From contig NZ_VYGV01000001.1 of NCBI RefSeq assembly GCF_013387465.1, positions 293,873 to 357,872 on the forward strand: DNA of 64,000 nt, given 5' to 3'. How positions within the stretch are numbered: the first letter of the stretch is position 1; every line of letters starts with the position of its first letter. The translations under genes were made by a program, and so were the position numbers. The stretch is from Hydrogenophaga aromaticivorans. Lineage in GTDB: Bacteria > Pseudomonadota > Gammaproteobacteria > Burkholderiales > Burkholderiaceae_C. This document shows, in pieces, positions 40,981 through 48,207 of this stretch. Under the pieces are notes generated by a model. The model was not told where the DNA came from, did no database searches, and saw nothing but the letters and a program-made list of their open reading frames with translations.

Positions 40981-41442
40981 ATGAAAAAACTGTTGACCCT
41001 GATCGCCCTGGCGGGCATCTTCTCCGTCACCCTGGCCCAGACCGCTGCGGCGCCCACCACGGCCGCCACCCCTGCCCCCGCTGAAGCCGCAGCGGCCGCG
41101 CCCACGGCCCAGCAGAACCGCATGGTCAGCTGCAACAAGGAGGCCGGCGCGAAGAACCTGGCCGGCGACCCGCGCAAGGCGTTCATGAAATCGTGCCTGA
41201 GCGGCGAAACCGGGCAGACTGCGCAACAGAACCGCATGGTGAGCTGCAACAAGGCCGCGGGCGAAAAAGCCCTCAAGGGCGATCCGCGCAAAGCGTTCAT
41301 GAAGACCTGCCTGAGCGGCGACACCGCCGCCGCGCCCATCACCCAGCAAAGCAAGATGACCAGCTGCAACGCCGAAGCCACCGCCAAGGCACTGAAGGGT
41401 GATGAGCGCAAGGCCTTCATGAGCACTTGCTTGAAAGGCTGA
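40981..41442 (+). CDS. Secreted protein with three tandem PsiF repeats
   Basis: A 153-aa exported protein. The signal peptide (1-19) ends at TLA-Q; an Ala/Pro/Thr-rich linker runs to residue 43. Three PsiF repeats follow at about 44-75, 82-113 and 122-153, each of the form QQ.(R/K)M.SCN..A..K.L.GD.RKAFM..CL.G, with two cysteines per repeat. The first two are nearly identical at the DNA level. PsiF of Escherichia coli is phosphate-starvation induced and has fewer repeats; its function is unknown. A TTGACA at 40882 may belong to its promoter. Confidence 0.85.
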   Translation: MKKLLTLIALAGIFSVTLAQTAAAPTTAATPAPAEAAAAAPTAQQNRMVSCNKEAGAKNLAGDPRKAFMKSCLSGETGQTAQQNRMVSCNKAAGEKALKGDPRKAFMKTCLSGDTAAAPITQQSKMTSCNAEATAKALKGDERKAFMSTCLKG

Positions 41443-41535
41443 TCCCCCTGCGCCGCTGCGCGGCTTCCCCCTTGAAAGGGGGACCACACCAGCGGCCCGG
41501 CGAAGCCGGTTCCGCGGTGTGTGCTGGGTGGGGCA
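41443..41535 (+). repeat. GC-rich three-hairpin intergenic repeat
   Basis: Begins at the psiF-like stop. GCCGC-TGC-GCGGC (41452-41464), CCCCCTT-GA-AAGGGGG (41467-41482), and CCGGC-GAA-GCCGG follow in order, then GTGTGTGCTGG. It lies between convergent genes and is the best-preserved copy in the window. Confidence 0.75.
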
Positions 41536-41573
41536 CGCGCTCCGGGCGTCGCCCTGGCAGTTCTCTTTTGTCG

Positions 41574-42485
41574 TCAACCGGTTTGCACCGGCGGCAGGCT
41601 GGCGTGGGCCGCGGCCTTGACCGCCTGCGTCAGGCGCTGGGCCGACAGCGGCTCGCGCGCCCAGTGCTGCCAGTAGAGCACCACGTCCACCGTGGCGCCG
41701 GGCAGCATTTCCTGCAATCCCGGGCGCCGGGCCAGGTGCTGCTCGGGCACCATGCCCCAGCCCAGGCCGAGTTCGATCGCGGTCTCGAACGCGTCCACCG
41801 CGGGTGCGAAGTGCCTCGGGTAGTTCGGCTGCTTCAGGCCGAAGTGCTGCGCCAGAAATCCGTCCTGCAACGCGTCCTTGCGGTTGAAGATAATGGCCGG
41901 TTGCGCCAGCAGCTGGTGCGGTGACACCGCGCCGCGCGGTGTGCGGCAGCGCTGCACCACGGCCGGCGCGGCCACGCAGCGGTAGCGCATCACGCCCAGC
42001 GGCTCGGCCACGCAGCCCCGCATGGCCTGGGCCAGCGTGGTCACACAGCCGATCACGTCGCCGCTCTTGAGCGCGTCGTGGGTGTGGTCCTGGTCGTCGA
42101 TCATGATCTCCAGCAGCAGCCGGTGGCGCTGCAGCAGTGGCGCCACGCCGGGCAGGAACCAGCTGGCCACCGAGTCGGCGTTGATGGCCACGCTCAGCGA
42201 CTGCCAGGCCGCGTCGGCACGTGGCTCGCCGCCGCCCTGCAGGCCGGCCAGCAGGTCCGCCTCCATCATCTGCAGCTGCTTCACATGCGCCAGCAGGGCC
42301 TGCCCGGCGGCGGTGGCGCGCACCGTCTTGCCACGCACCAGCAGGCGCTGGCCCAGGTGTTCCTCCAGCGACTTGATGCGCAGCGACACCGCCGCCAGCG
42401 TGAGGTTCAGCGCCTGCGCGGCCGGGCCAAAACCACCGTGTTCGATCACGGCGGCCAGGGCTTGCAGTTGGCGGGCGTCCAGCAT
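41574..42485 (-). CDS. LysR regulator of the LysG/ArgP type
   Basis: A 303-aa LysR protein that begins MLDARQLQALAAVIEHGGFGP and keeps the ArgP/LysG pattern (AAQALNLTLAAVSLRIKSLEEHLGQRLLVRG in the HTH, AINADSVASWFLP after it, IIFNRKDALQDGF and ELGLGWGMVPE in the effector domain). ArgP/LysG proteins sense lysine or arginine and activate a LysE-type exporter. The only such exporter here, lysE at 47556, lies beyond the ethanolamine cluster; shared promoter words support the link. It is 43 nt downstream of eutC in the same direction but has its own promoter dyad. Confidence 0.9.
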   Translation of the reverse strand: MLDARQLQALAAVIEHGGFGPAAQALNLTLAAVSLRIKSLEEHLGQRLLVRGKTVRATAAGQALLAHVKQLQMMEADLLAGLQGGGEPRADAAWQSLSVAINADSVASWFLPGVAPLLQRHRLLLEIMIDDQDHTHDALKSGDVIGCVTTLAQAMRGCVAEPLGVMRYRCVAAPAVVQRCRTPRGAVSPHQLLAQPAIIFNRKDALQDGFLAQHFGLKQPNYPRHFAPAVDAFETAIELGLGWGMVPEQHLARRPGLQEMLPGATVDVVLYWQHWAREPLSAQRLTQAVKAAAHASLPPVQTG

Positions 42486-42503
42486 GTCTGATTGAAACTT
42501 GAG

Positions 42504-42521
42504 TGAACCATGATCGGTTCA
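42504..42521. promoter_or_regulatory. Dyad upstream of the LysG-like gene
   Basis: The arms TGAACC (42504-42509) and GGTTCA (42516-42521) flank ATGATC in the 43-nt eutC/regulator gap. The nearby words TGATTGAAAC (42490 region) and GTTTAAC also occur upstream of lysE at about 47440-47475. Confidence 0.5.
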
Positions 42522-42528
42522 GCCCAGT

Positions 42529-43371
42529 TTAACCAGCAACCGGGGCAGCAGGCGCGTGGGCCACCATGGGCAGGCCGCTGTGGTCCTTGAGGCCGACGCC
42601 AGTCACGCCCAGGCGCAGGCCTTCGTGCACCAGCCAGGCCAGGCGCCGCGCGGCGGTGAGCGGGTCCTGCCCGGCGGGCCGCACGTTGGAGATGCAGTTG
42701 CGCTCGGCGTCGTTGCGGCCGACGCGGGGGGCCTGGGTGAGGTAGATGCCCACGCTGTCGGGTGAACTCAGGCCCGGGCGTTCGCCCACCACCATGGCGA
42801 CCATGCGCGCGCCGAGCTGTTCGCCCACCTCGTCGGCCACGGCCACGCGGGCCTGGCGCACCAGCACCGGCGGGCTGAGCGTGAGCCGCCCACCCAGCGC
42901 GGCACGGATGGCCGCAAGCAAGAGCGCGGCGTGGCGCTGGATGCCCAGGGCCGAGAGGCCGTCGCCCACCACCAGCGCCAGATCGGGCGCGGCGTTTTGC
43001 GTGCGCCAGGTCTGCAGCGCGGCCACACTGGCGTCGTCGAGTCGGCGCCCCAGATCGGGGCGCAGCAGGTATTGGTGCCGGTCGTGCGCACGGCTGTGCA
43101 GGCTCAGCGGCGCCGGCCAGCCGTCGGCCAGCAATTGATCCACCAGCGTGGCCAGGTCCAGCGGGAGGTGGATGGCGTCGCGCGCCTGCGCATGGGCGAG
43201 CGAGAAGCCCAGCACCTCGCGTGTGGGCAGGCTCACGCCGACACGGCCGAGCGCAATGCGCGCCGGCGTGTGCTGGCGCAGGTGGGCCCAGGGGTCGGGA
43301 CCGGGGTCTCCATCGGACCGCGGCGCTGGCGTCGGAGGGGGCGTTGCTGCGTCTGGAACGAGCGGTTTCAT
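42529..43371 (-). CDS. eutC: Ethanolamine ammonia-lyase small subunit
   Basis: EutC, 280 aa, the cobalamin-binding small subunit of ethanolamine ammonia-lyase, which splits ethanolamine to acetaldehyde and ammonia. Family segments visible are PARIALGRVGVSLPTREVL, LVVGDGLSALGIQRHAA, VGERPGLSSPDSVGIYLT and ERNCISNVRP. Its ATG overlaps the eutB stop by 4 nt. No eutA reactivase or microcompartment gene is nearby. Confidence 0.96.
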   Translation of the reverse strand: MKPLVPDAATPPPTPAPRSDGDPGPDPWAHLRQHTPARIALGRVGVSLPTREVLGFSLAHAQARDAIHLPLDLATLVDQLLADGWPAPLSLHSRAHDRHQYLLRPDLGRRLDDASVAALQTWRTQNAAPDLALVVGDGLSALGIQRHAALLLAAIRAALGGRLTLSPPVLVRQARVAVADEVGEQLGARMVAMVVGERPGLSSPDSVGIYLTQAPRVGRNDAERNCISNVRPAGQDPLTAARRLAWLVHEGLRLGVTGVGLKDHSGLPMVAHAPAAPVAG

Positions 43372-44762
43372 GCGGGCTCCGGCAGGGCCCACAGGCGCTG
43401 CGCCAGGGCAGTCTGTGCGGCAGCGGGCAGCAGGCGCCCGTCGGCACCGGTCACGCCCACGCGCTGCAGCCAGACCTCGAACTCCGGCGCCCGTTTCAGG
43501 CCCAGCAGGTCGCGCAGCACCAGCGCGTCGTGGAAGGAGGTGCTCTGGTAGTTGAGCATCACGTCGTCGGCGCCGGGCACGCCGATCAGGAAGTTCAGCC
43601 CCGCGCTGGCCAGCAGCACCATGAGATTGTCCATGTCGTCCTGGTCGGCTTCGGCGTGGTTGGTGTAGCAGATGTCGCAGCCCATGGGCAGGCCCAGCAG
43701 CTTGCCGCAGAAGTGGTCTTCCAGCCCGGCGCGGATGATCTGCTTGCCGTCGTACAGGTACTCGGGTCCGATGAAGCCGACCACGGTGTTCACCAGCATG
43801 GGCCGGTAGCGCCGCGCCACCGCGTAGGCGCGGGCCTCGCAGGTCTGCTGGTCCACGCCGTGGTGGGCGTTGGCCGAGAGCGCGCTGCCCTGGCCGGTCT
43901 CGAAATACATGACGTTGTCGCCCACCGTGCCGCGCTGGAGGGCCAGCGCCGCGGCGTGGGCCTCGTCCAGCAGGGCGAGGTCGATGCCGAACGAGCGGTT
44001 GGCTGCTTCGCTGCCGGCGAGGGACTGGAACACCAGGTCCACCGGCGCGCCCAGGGCGATCGCCTGCAGCGTGTTGGTGACGTGGGTGAGCACACAGCTC
44101 TGCGTGGGCACGGCGCCGCGTTCGATCACCTCGGCCAGCACCTGGTTCAGGCGCACCAGGTCGGGCACGCTGTCGGACACCGGGTTGATGCCGATCACCG
44201 CGTCGCCCGCACCGTGCAGCAGGCCGTCGATCAGGCTGGCGACGATGCCGGCCGGGTCGTCGGTCGGGTGGTTGGGCTGCAGCCGCACCGAGAGGTGGCC
44301 GCGCAGGCCGACCGTGTTGCGAAAGCGCGTGACCACCTCGCACTTGCGCGCCACCAGCATCAGGTCCTGGTTGCGCATGATCTTGCTGACGGCGGCCACC
44401 ATCTCGGGCGTGAGCCCGGGCGCCAGCCGCGCCAGCGCCTCGGGCGTGGCCCGGTCGGACAGCAGCCAGTCGCGCAGGCCGCCGACCGTCAGTCCGCTGA
44501 CCGGCGCGAAGGCGGCGCGGTCATGCCCGTCGATGATCAGCCGCGTGACCTCGTCGGTTTCGTAGGGGATCAGCGCGTCGTCCAGGAAGCGCTGCAGCGG
44601 CACGTCGGCCAGCACCCAGCGTGCGGCCACCCGCTCCTGCTCGGTGGCGGCGGCCAGGCCCGCCAGCGCGTCGCCCGAGCGCAAAGGTGTGGCCTTGGCC
44701 ATCACCTCGCGCAGGCTGCCGAAGCGAAAGGTCTGCAGTCCCAGCGTTGCGCTCAGGTTCAC
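43368..44762 (-). CDS. eutB: Ethanolamine ammonia-lyase large subunit
   Basis: EutB, 464 aa, the catalytic TIM-barrel subunit. Conserved segments include RTRFRNTVGLRGHLSVRLQP-type strand near residue 145, GINPVSDSV, NVMYFETGQGSALS, and GCDICYTNHAEADQDDMDN. The start is GTG at 44762 (NLSATLGLQTFRFG after the initiator), with AAGGAG 9 nt upstream. It follows eat by 41 nt in the same direction, so eat-eutB-eutC form an operon. Confidence 0.97.
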   Translation of the reverse strand: MNLSATLGLQTFRFGSLREVMAKATPLRSGDALAGLAAATEQERVAARWVLADVPLQRFLDDALIPYETDEVTRLIIDGHDRAAFAPVSGLTVGGLRDWLLSDRATPEALARLAPGLTPEMVAAVSKIMRNQDLMLVARKCEVVTRFRNTVGLRGHLSVRLQPNHPTDDPAGIVASLIDGLLHGAGDAVIGINPVSDSVPDLVRLNQVLAEVIERGAVPTQSCVLTHVTNTLQAIALGAPVDLVFQSLAGSEAANRSFGIDLALLDEAHAAALALQRGTVGDNVMYFETGQGSALSANAHHGVDQQTCEARAYAVARRYRPMLVNTVVGFIGPEYLYDGKQIIRAGLEDHFCGKLLGLPMGCDICYTNHAEADQDDMDNLMVLLASAGLNFLIGVPGADDVMLNYQSTSFHDALVLRDLLGLKRAPEFEVWLQRVGVTGADGRLLPAAAQTALAQRLWALPEPA

Positions 44763-44803
44763 GTCAGCGGCTCCTTGGTGCGGATGGGGTCACACCGTGG
44801 ATT

Positions 44804-46198
44804 TCATTCTGCCGCAGCGGCCAGCATGGCGTCGTGCGGTGCTGCGTCGCGCTGGGCGGCGGTGAGGCGGAAATAGAGATAGCAGACCGCCATGAAGCCC
44901 AGGAAGATCAGCGAGAGCAGCTGGTTGAAGACCACCACCGCCGCCAGGCAGACCACGCCGCAGACGATGGCAATGGCCGGGAACAGCGGGTAGATCGGTG
45001 CGCGGAAGGGGCGGTCCAGCTTCGGCTCGCTGGTGCGCAGTTTGAACAGCGACGCCATGGACATGATGTACATGACCAGCGCGCCCAGCACCGCCATGGT
45101 GACGATGTTGGCCGTCAGCGGCAGGCCGCCGATGGTGACCCACTGGTCGCTGAACACCGCCGCGATGCCCACGATGCCGCCGCCGACCAGGGCGTTGACC
45201 GGGGTGCGGAAGCGCGGGTGGACCTTGGCGAACATCGCCGGCAGGTAGCCGGCGCGGGCCAGGGCGAACATCTGGCGCGAATAGCCCAGCACGATGCCGT
45301 GGAACGAGGCCACCAGGCCGAACAGGCCGATCCACACCAGCATGTGCAGCCAGCCGCTGGACTCGCCCACCACCATCTTCATGGCCTGGGGCAGCGGGTC
45401 GTTGATGTTGGACAGCTTGGACCAGTCGCCCACGCCGCCGGCCATGACCATGACCAGGAAGGCCAGCGCCACCAGCGTGAGGATGCCGGTGATGTAGGCG
45501 ATGGGGATGGTGCGCTTGGGGTCCTTGGCCTCTTCGGCGGCCATGGCCGCGCCTTCGATGGCCAGGAAGAACCAGATCGCGAACGGGATGGACGCGAAGA
45601 TGCCGGCCCAGGTGCCCATGCTGAAGTCGGGCGAGCCGGCCCAGCCGTTGGCGGTGAAGTTGGCCAGCGACCAGCCCGGCGCGACGACACCGGCAAACAC
45701 CAGCAGCTCGATCACCGCCAGGATGGTGACGAACAGCTCGAACGCCGCCGCGATGCCCACGCCCACCGCGTTGAGGCCGATGAAGATCACGTAGGCACCC
45801 ACCGCCGCCCACTTCGGGTCCAGCGACGGGTACTGCACGTTCAGGTAGGCACCGATGGCCAGCGAGATCGCCGGTGGTGCGAACACGAACTCCACCAGCG
45901 TGGCAAAACCCGCGATGAAGCCGCCGGTCGGCCCGAAGGCGCGGCGCGCGTAGGCGAACGGGCCGCCAGCGTGCGGGATCGAGGTCGACAGCTCGGTGAA
46001 GCTGAAGATGAAGGTGGTGTACATCAGCGCCACGAACAGCGTGGCCACCAGGAAGCCCAGCGTGCCGGCGCTGGCCCAGCCGTAGCTCCAGCCGAAATAC
46101 TCGCCGGAAATGACCAGACCGACGGCGATGCCCCAGAGCGAGAAGGTGCCCAGCACGGGCTTGAGCTCCCGGGCGACCTGTTTGGATGCGGATGACAT
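44804..46198 (-). CDS. eat: Ethanolamine permease
   Basis: A 464-aa amino-acid/polyamine/organocation transporter of the ethanolamine permease subfamily, with about twelve hydrophobic segments. Marker stretches are LWGIAVGLVISGEYFGWSYGW, STSIPHAGGPFAYARRAFGP, and FASIPFAIWFFLAIEGAAMAAEE near the middle. Start 46198 (MSSASKQVARELKPVLG). First gene of eat-eutB-eutC, divergent from an AraC regulator. Confidence 0.94.
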   Translation of the reverse strand: MSSASKQVARELKPVLGTFSLWGIAVGLVISGEYFGWSYGWASAGTLGFLVATLFVALMYTTFIFSFTELSTSIPHAGGPFAYARRAFGPTGGFIAGFATLVEFVFAPPAISLAIGAYLNVQYPSLDPKWAAVGAYVIFIGLNAVGVGIAAAFELFVTILAVIELLVFAGVVAPGWSLANFTANGWAGSPDFSMGTWAGIFASIPFAIWFFLAIEGAAMAAEEAKDPKRTIPIAYITGILTLVALAFLVMVMAGGVGDWSKLSNINDPLPQAMKMVVGESSGWLHMLVWIGLFGLVASFHGIVLGYSRQMFALARAGYLPAMFAKVHPRFRTPVNALVGGGIVGIAAVFSDQWVTIGGLPLTANIVTMAVLGALVMYIMSMASLFKLRTSEPKLDRPFRAPIYPLFPAIAIVCGVVCLAAVVVFNQLLSLIFLGFMAVCYLYFRLTAAQRDAAPHDAMLAAAAE

Positions 46199-46372
46199 GG
46201 CGTGTCCTCGTGAGATGTGAAAGTGATGCCCGAGACCTGGCTCGGACGACCCGGCGTGCATCGTGCAGGGTTCACCGCCCTCCGCGGTATCCCGGATCGG
46301 AAACTCGCCCCCACCCCGGTGCATTTTTCCGAAATGGGATAGCCGGGCGCGGGTTTTCCATCAGTCCGCTCG

Positions 46373-46388
46373 TGGCACGGAACTTGAT
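46373..46388 (+). promoter_or_regulatory. Sigma-54-like -24/-12 element before the AraC gene
   Basis: TGGCACG-GAAC-TTGAT resembles the consensus TGGCACG-N4-TTGC(A/T), differing at the -12 C. It lies 46 nt before the AraC-family start within the 235-nt divergent gap 46199-46433. The mismatch is at an important base, so activity is uncertain. Confidence 0.3.
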
Positions 46389-46433
46389 ACTCCCGCTGCA
46401 CCCCGGCGCTGCGCGTGCCGAAGGAGCCCTGCC

Positions 46434-47408
46434 ATGCCCACGTCCAGCCCTGCCCAGCCCGCCTGCTTTCGCGTCAAACGCACGCGCGAAGTGGACGTGC
46501 ACGCCCGCAACCTCGACGCCTGGGACCAGGACTACGTACAGACGTCGCCGGGCGTGTTCCAGGGCCAGGTGCGCGAGCTGTTCGACGGCCCGCTGCAGGC
46601 CTTCGAGGAAGTGGCCAACTGCGCCACCAGCCAGCACTGCCGGCCCTGGCGGGGCGGCGTCTGGCTGGGCCTGTCGGTGCCCGAACAGCCCGCCGGCCTG
46701 CGCTTCATGGGCCGCCCGGTCGGTGGTCGCGAACTGATGATCTCGGACGGCAGCGAGGCCTTTGACCTGCAGGTGCCGGCCGGCTACGGCCTCTACGGCC
46801 TGGTGTTCGACCCCCGCGAACTGCTGGCGCATGTGCGCGCTCGCGACCAGGCCGAGGCCGCCCCGGCACGCAGCCCGGGTGTGCGCCTGCAGACGCTCAC
46901 CGCCACCCAGCGCTTTCGGCTGGTGGGTCTGCTGCGCGAGGTGCTGCGTGGCCTGGAGGCCGACCCCGGCGCGCTGGCCCACGAAGCCAGCCGCCGCAGC
47001 CTGCGCGAAGCCCTGATGACCGTGCTGGCCGACACCCTGATGCCCGCCGACCAGGCCGACGCCGTCACCCCGCGCCAGCAGCGCCGGCAGGACGTGGTGC
47101 GCCGGGTGCGCGAACTCGTCACCGAACGACCCCTGGAATACCTGGGCGTGGAGCGCCTGTGCTCGGAACTGCACATCACCCGCCGCACGCTGCAGAACTG
47201 CTTCCAGGACAGCCTGGGCATCAGCCCCGCCAGCTACCTGCGTCTGGTGCGGCTGAACGCGGTGCGGCGCGAACTGCGCAGCGCCCCCGGCGAACGGACC
47301 ATCGGCGACCTGGCGGCGCGCTGGGGTTTCTGGCACATGGGCCACTTCAGCCAGGACTACAAGGCCCTGTTCGGTGAGACGCCCTCGCACACCCGGCTGG
47401 AGACCTGA
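46434..47408 (+). CDS. AraC family regulator, EutR-like
   Basis: A 324-aa regulator with a variable N-terminal domain and a C-terminal AraC/XylS double HTH (about residues 222-320: LGVERLCSELHITRRTLQNCF, TIGDLAARWGFWHMGHFSQDYKALFGETPS). N-terminal features (TREVDVHARNLDAWDQDYVQTSPGVFQGQV) match regulators of ethanolamine genes. AAGGAG precedes the ATG at 46434. It is divergent from eat and is the likely activator of eat-eutBC. Confidence 0.9.
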   Translation: MPTSSPAQPACFRVKRTREVDVHARNLDAWDQDYVQTSPGVFQGQVRELFDGPLQAFEEVANCATSQHCRPWRGGVWLGLSVPEQPAGLRFMGRPVGGRELMISDGSEAFDLQVPAGYGLYGLVFDPRELLAHVRARDQAEAAPARSPGVRLQTLTATQRFRLVGLLREVLRGLEADPGALAHEASRRSLREALMTVLADTLMPADQADAVTPRQQRRQDVVRRVRELVTERPLEYLGVERLCSELHITRRTLQNCFQDSLGISPASYLRLVRLNAVRRELRSAPGERTIGDLAARWGFWHMGHFSQDYKALFGETPSHTRLET

Positions 47409-47434
47409 ACGCCCAGCGGATCATCGGTCAAGTA

Positions 47435-47475
47435 TTTTTGAACCAACTCGATTTTTGATTGAAACGGTTTAACTT
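47435..47475 (+). promoter_or_regulatory. AT-rich operator/promoter region of lysE-davB-davA
   Basis: Within the 147-nt gap before lysE, ATTTTTGA occurs twice (47435-47442, 47452-47459), 17 bp apart, and the words TGAACC, TGATTGAAAC and GTTTAAC follow; the same three words occur upstream of the LysG-like gene at 42486-42535. The AT-rich patch stands out in the GC-rich surroundings. Confidence 0.5.
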
Positions 47476-47555
47476 TTTCGACCCCGGCGGCAGACTCTGG
47501 CCCATGACCGATGCGCCCCTGTGACGGGTGCCGGCGACCGACCCGGAAAACCGCC

Positions 47556-48197
47556 ATGACCCTGACCTTCCCCACCTTCACCGCCGGCATGGTGCTGAGC
47601 ATGTCGCTGATCATGGCGATCGGTCCCCAGAACGCGCACGTGCTGCGCATGGGCCTGCAGCGCCAGCACCTCTGGCTCACGGTGGCCGTATGCGCCGGGG
47701 CCGACATCGTGCTCATCTCGCTCGGGGTGATCGGTCTGGCGCAGCTCGGCGGCCTCTCTGACAAGCTGCTGGGCGCGCTGGTGGGCGCCGGGGTGCTGTT
47801 CCTCGGCGTCTACGGCTGGCAGGCGTTCCAGCGTTTCCTGAAACCCCGGGCCACGGTCTCGCTGGGCGATGAACCCGGCACGCAACGCCTTGCACCAGCG
47901 CCCGTGACACGGCGCCAGGCGGTGCTCTCGGCGCTGGCCTTCTCGGTGCTCAACCCGCACGCCTGGCTCGACACCGCCGTGCTCATCGGCAGCGCCTCGC
48001 TGGCTTACGGGCAGGGCAGCACCACCTTTGGCCTGGGTGCGGCCGCCGGCTCGGTGGTGTGGTTCGTTGTGCTCGGCACTGCGGCGTTCTGGCTCGGCCA
48101 GCGCCTCAATTCGCTGCACATCTGGCGCTTGCTGGACGGCGCCGTGGCGCTGATGATGTGGGGCACGGCCGCGTGGCTTCTGACCAGCCTGTTTTGA
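47556..48197 (+). CDS. lysE: LysE-type basic amino-acid exporter
   Basis: A 213-aa inner-membrane exporter of the LysE/ArgO branch. The signature SLIMAIGPQNAHVLRMGL is near the N-terminus and about six hydrophobic segments follow; the second half has the FSVLNPHAWLDTAVLIGS motif. Such proteins export lysine or arginine when cytoplasmic levels are high. It stands 10 nt before the lysine monooxygenase gene, linking export with breakdown. Export of 5-aminovalerate is an alternative. Confidence 0.9.
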   Translation: MTLTFPTFTAGMVLSMSLIMAIGPQNAHVLRMGLQRQHLWLTVAVCAGADIVLISLGVIGLAQLGGLSDKLLGALVGAGVLFLGVYGWQAFQRFLKPRATVSLGDEPGTQRLAPAPVTRRQAVLSALAFSVLNPHAWLDTAVLIGSASLAYGQGSTTFGLGAAAGSVVWFVVLGTAAFWLGQRLNSLHIWRLLDGAVALMMWGTAAWLLTSLF

Positions 48198-48207
48198 AAG
48201 CCCCACC

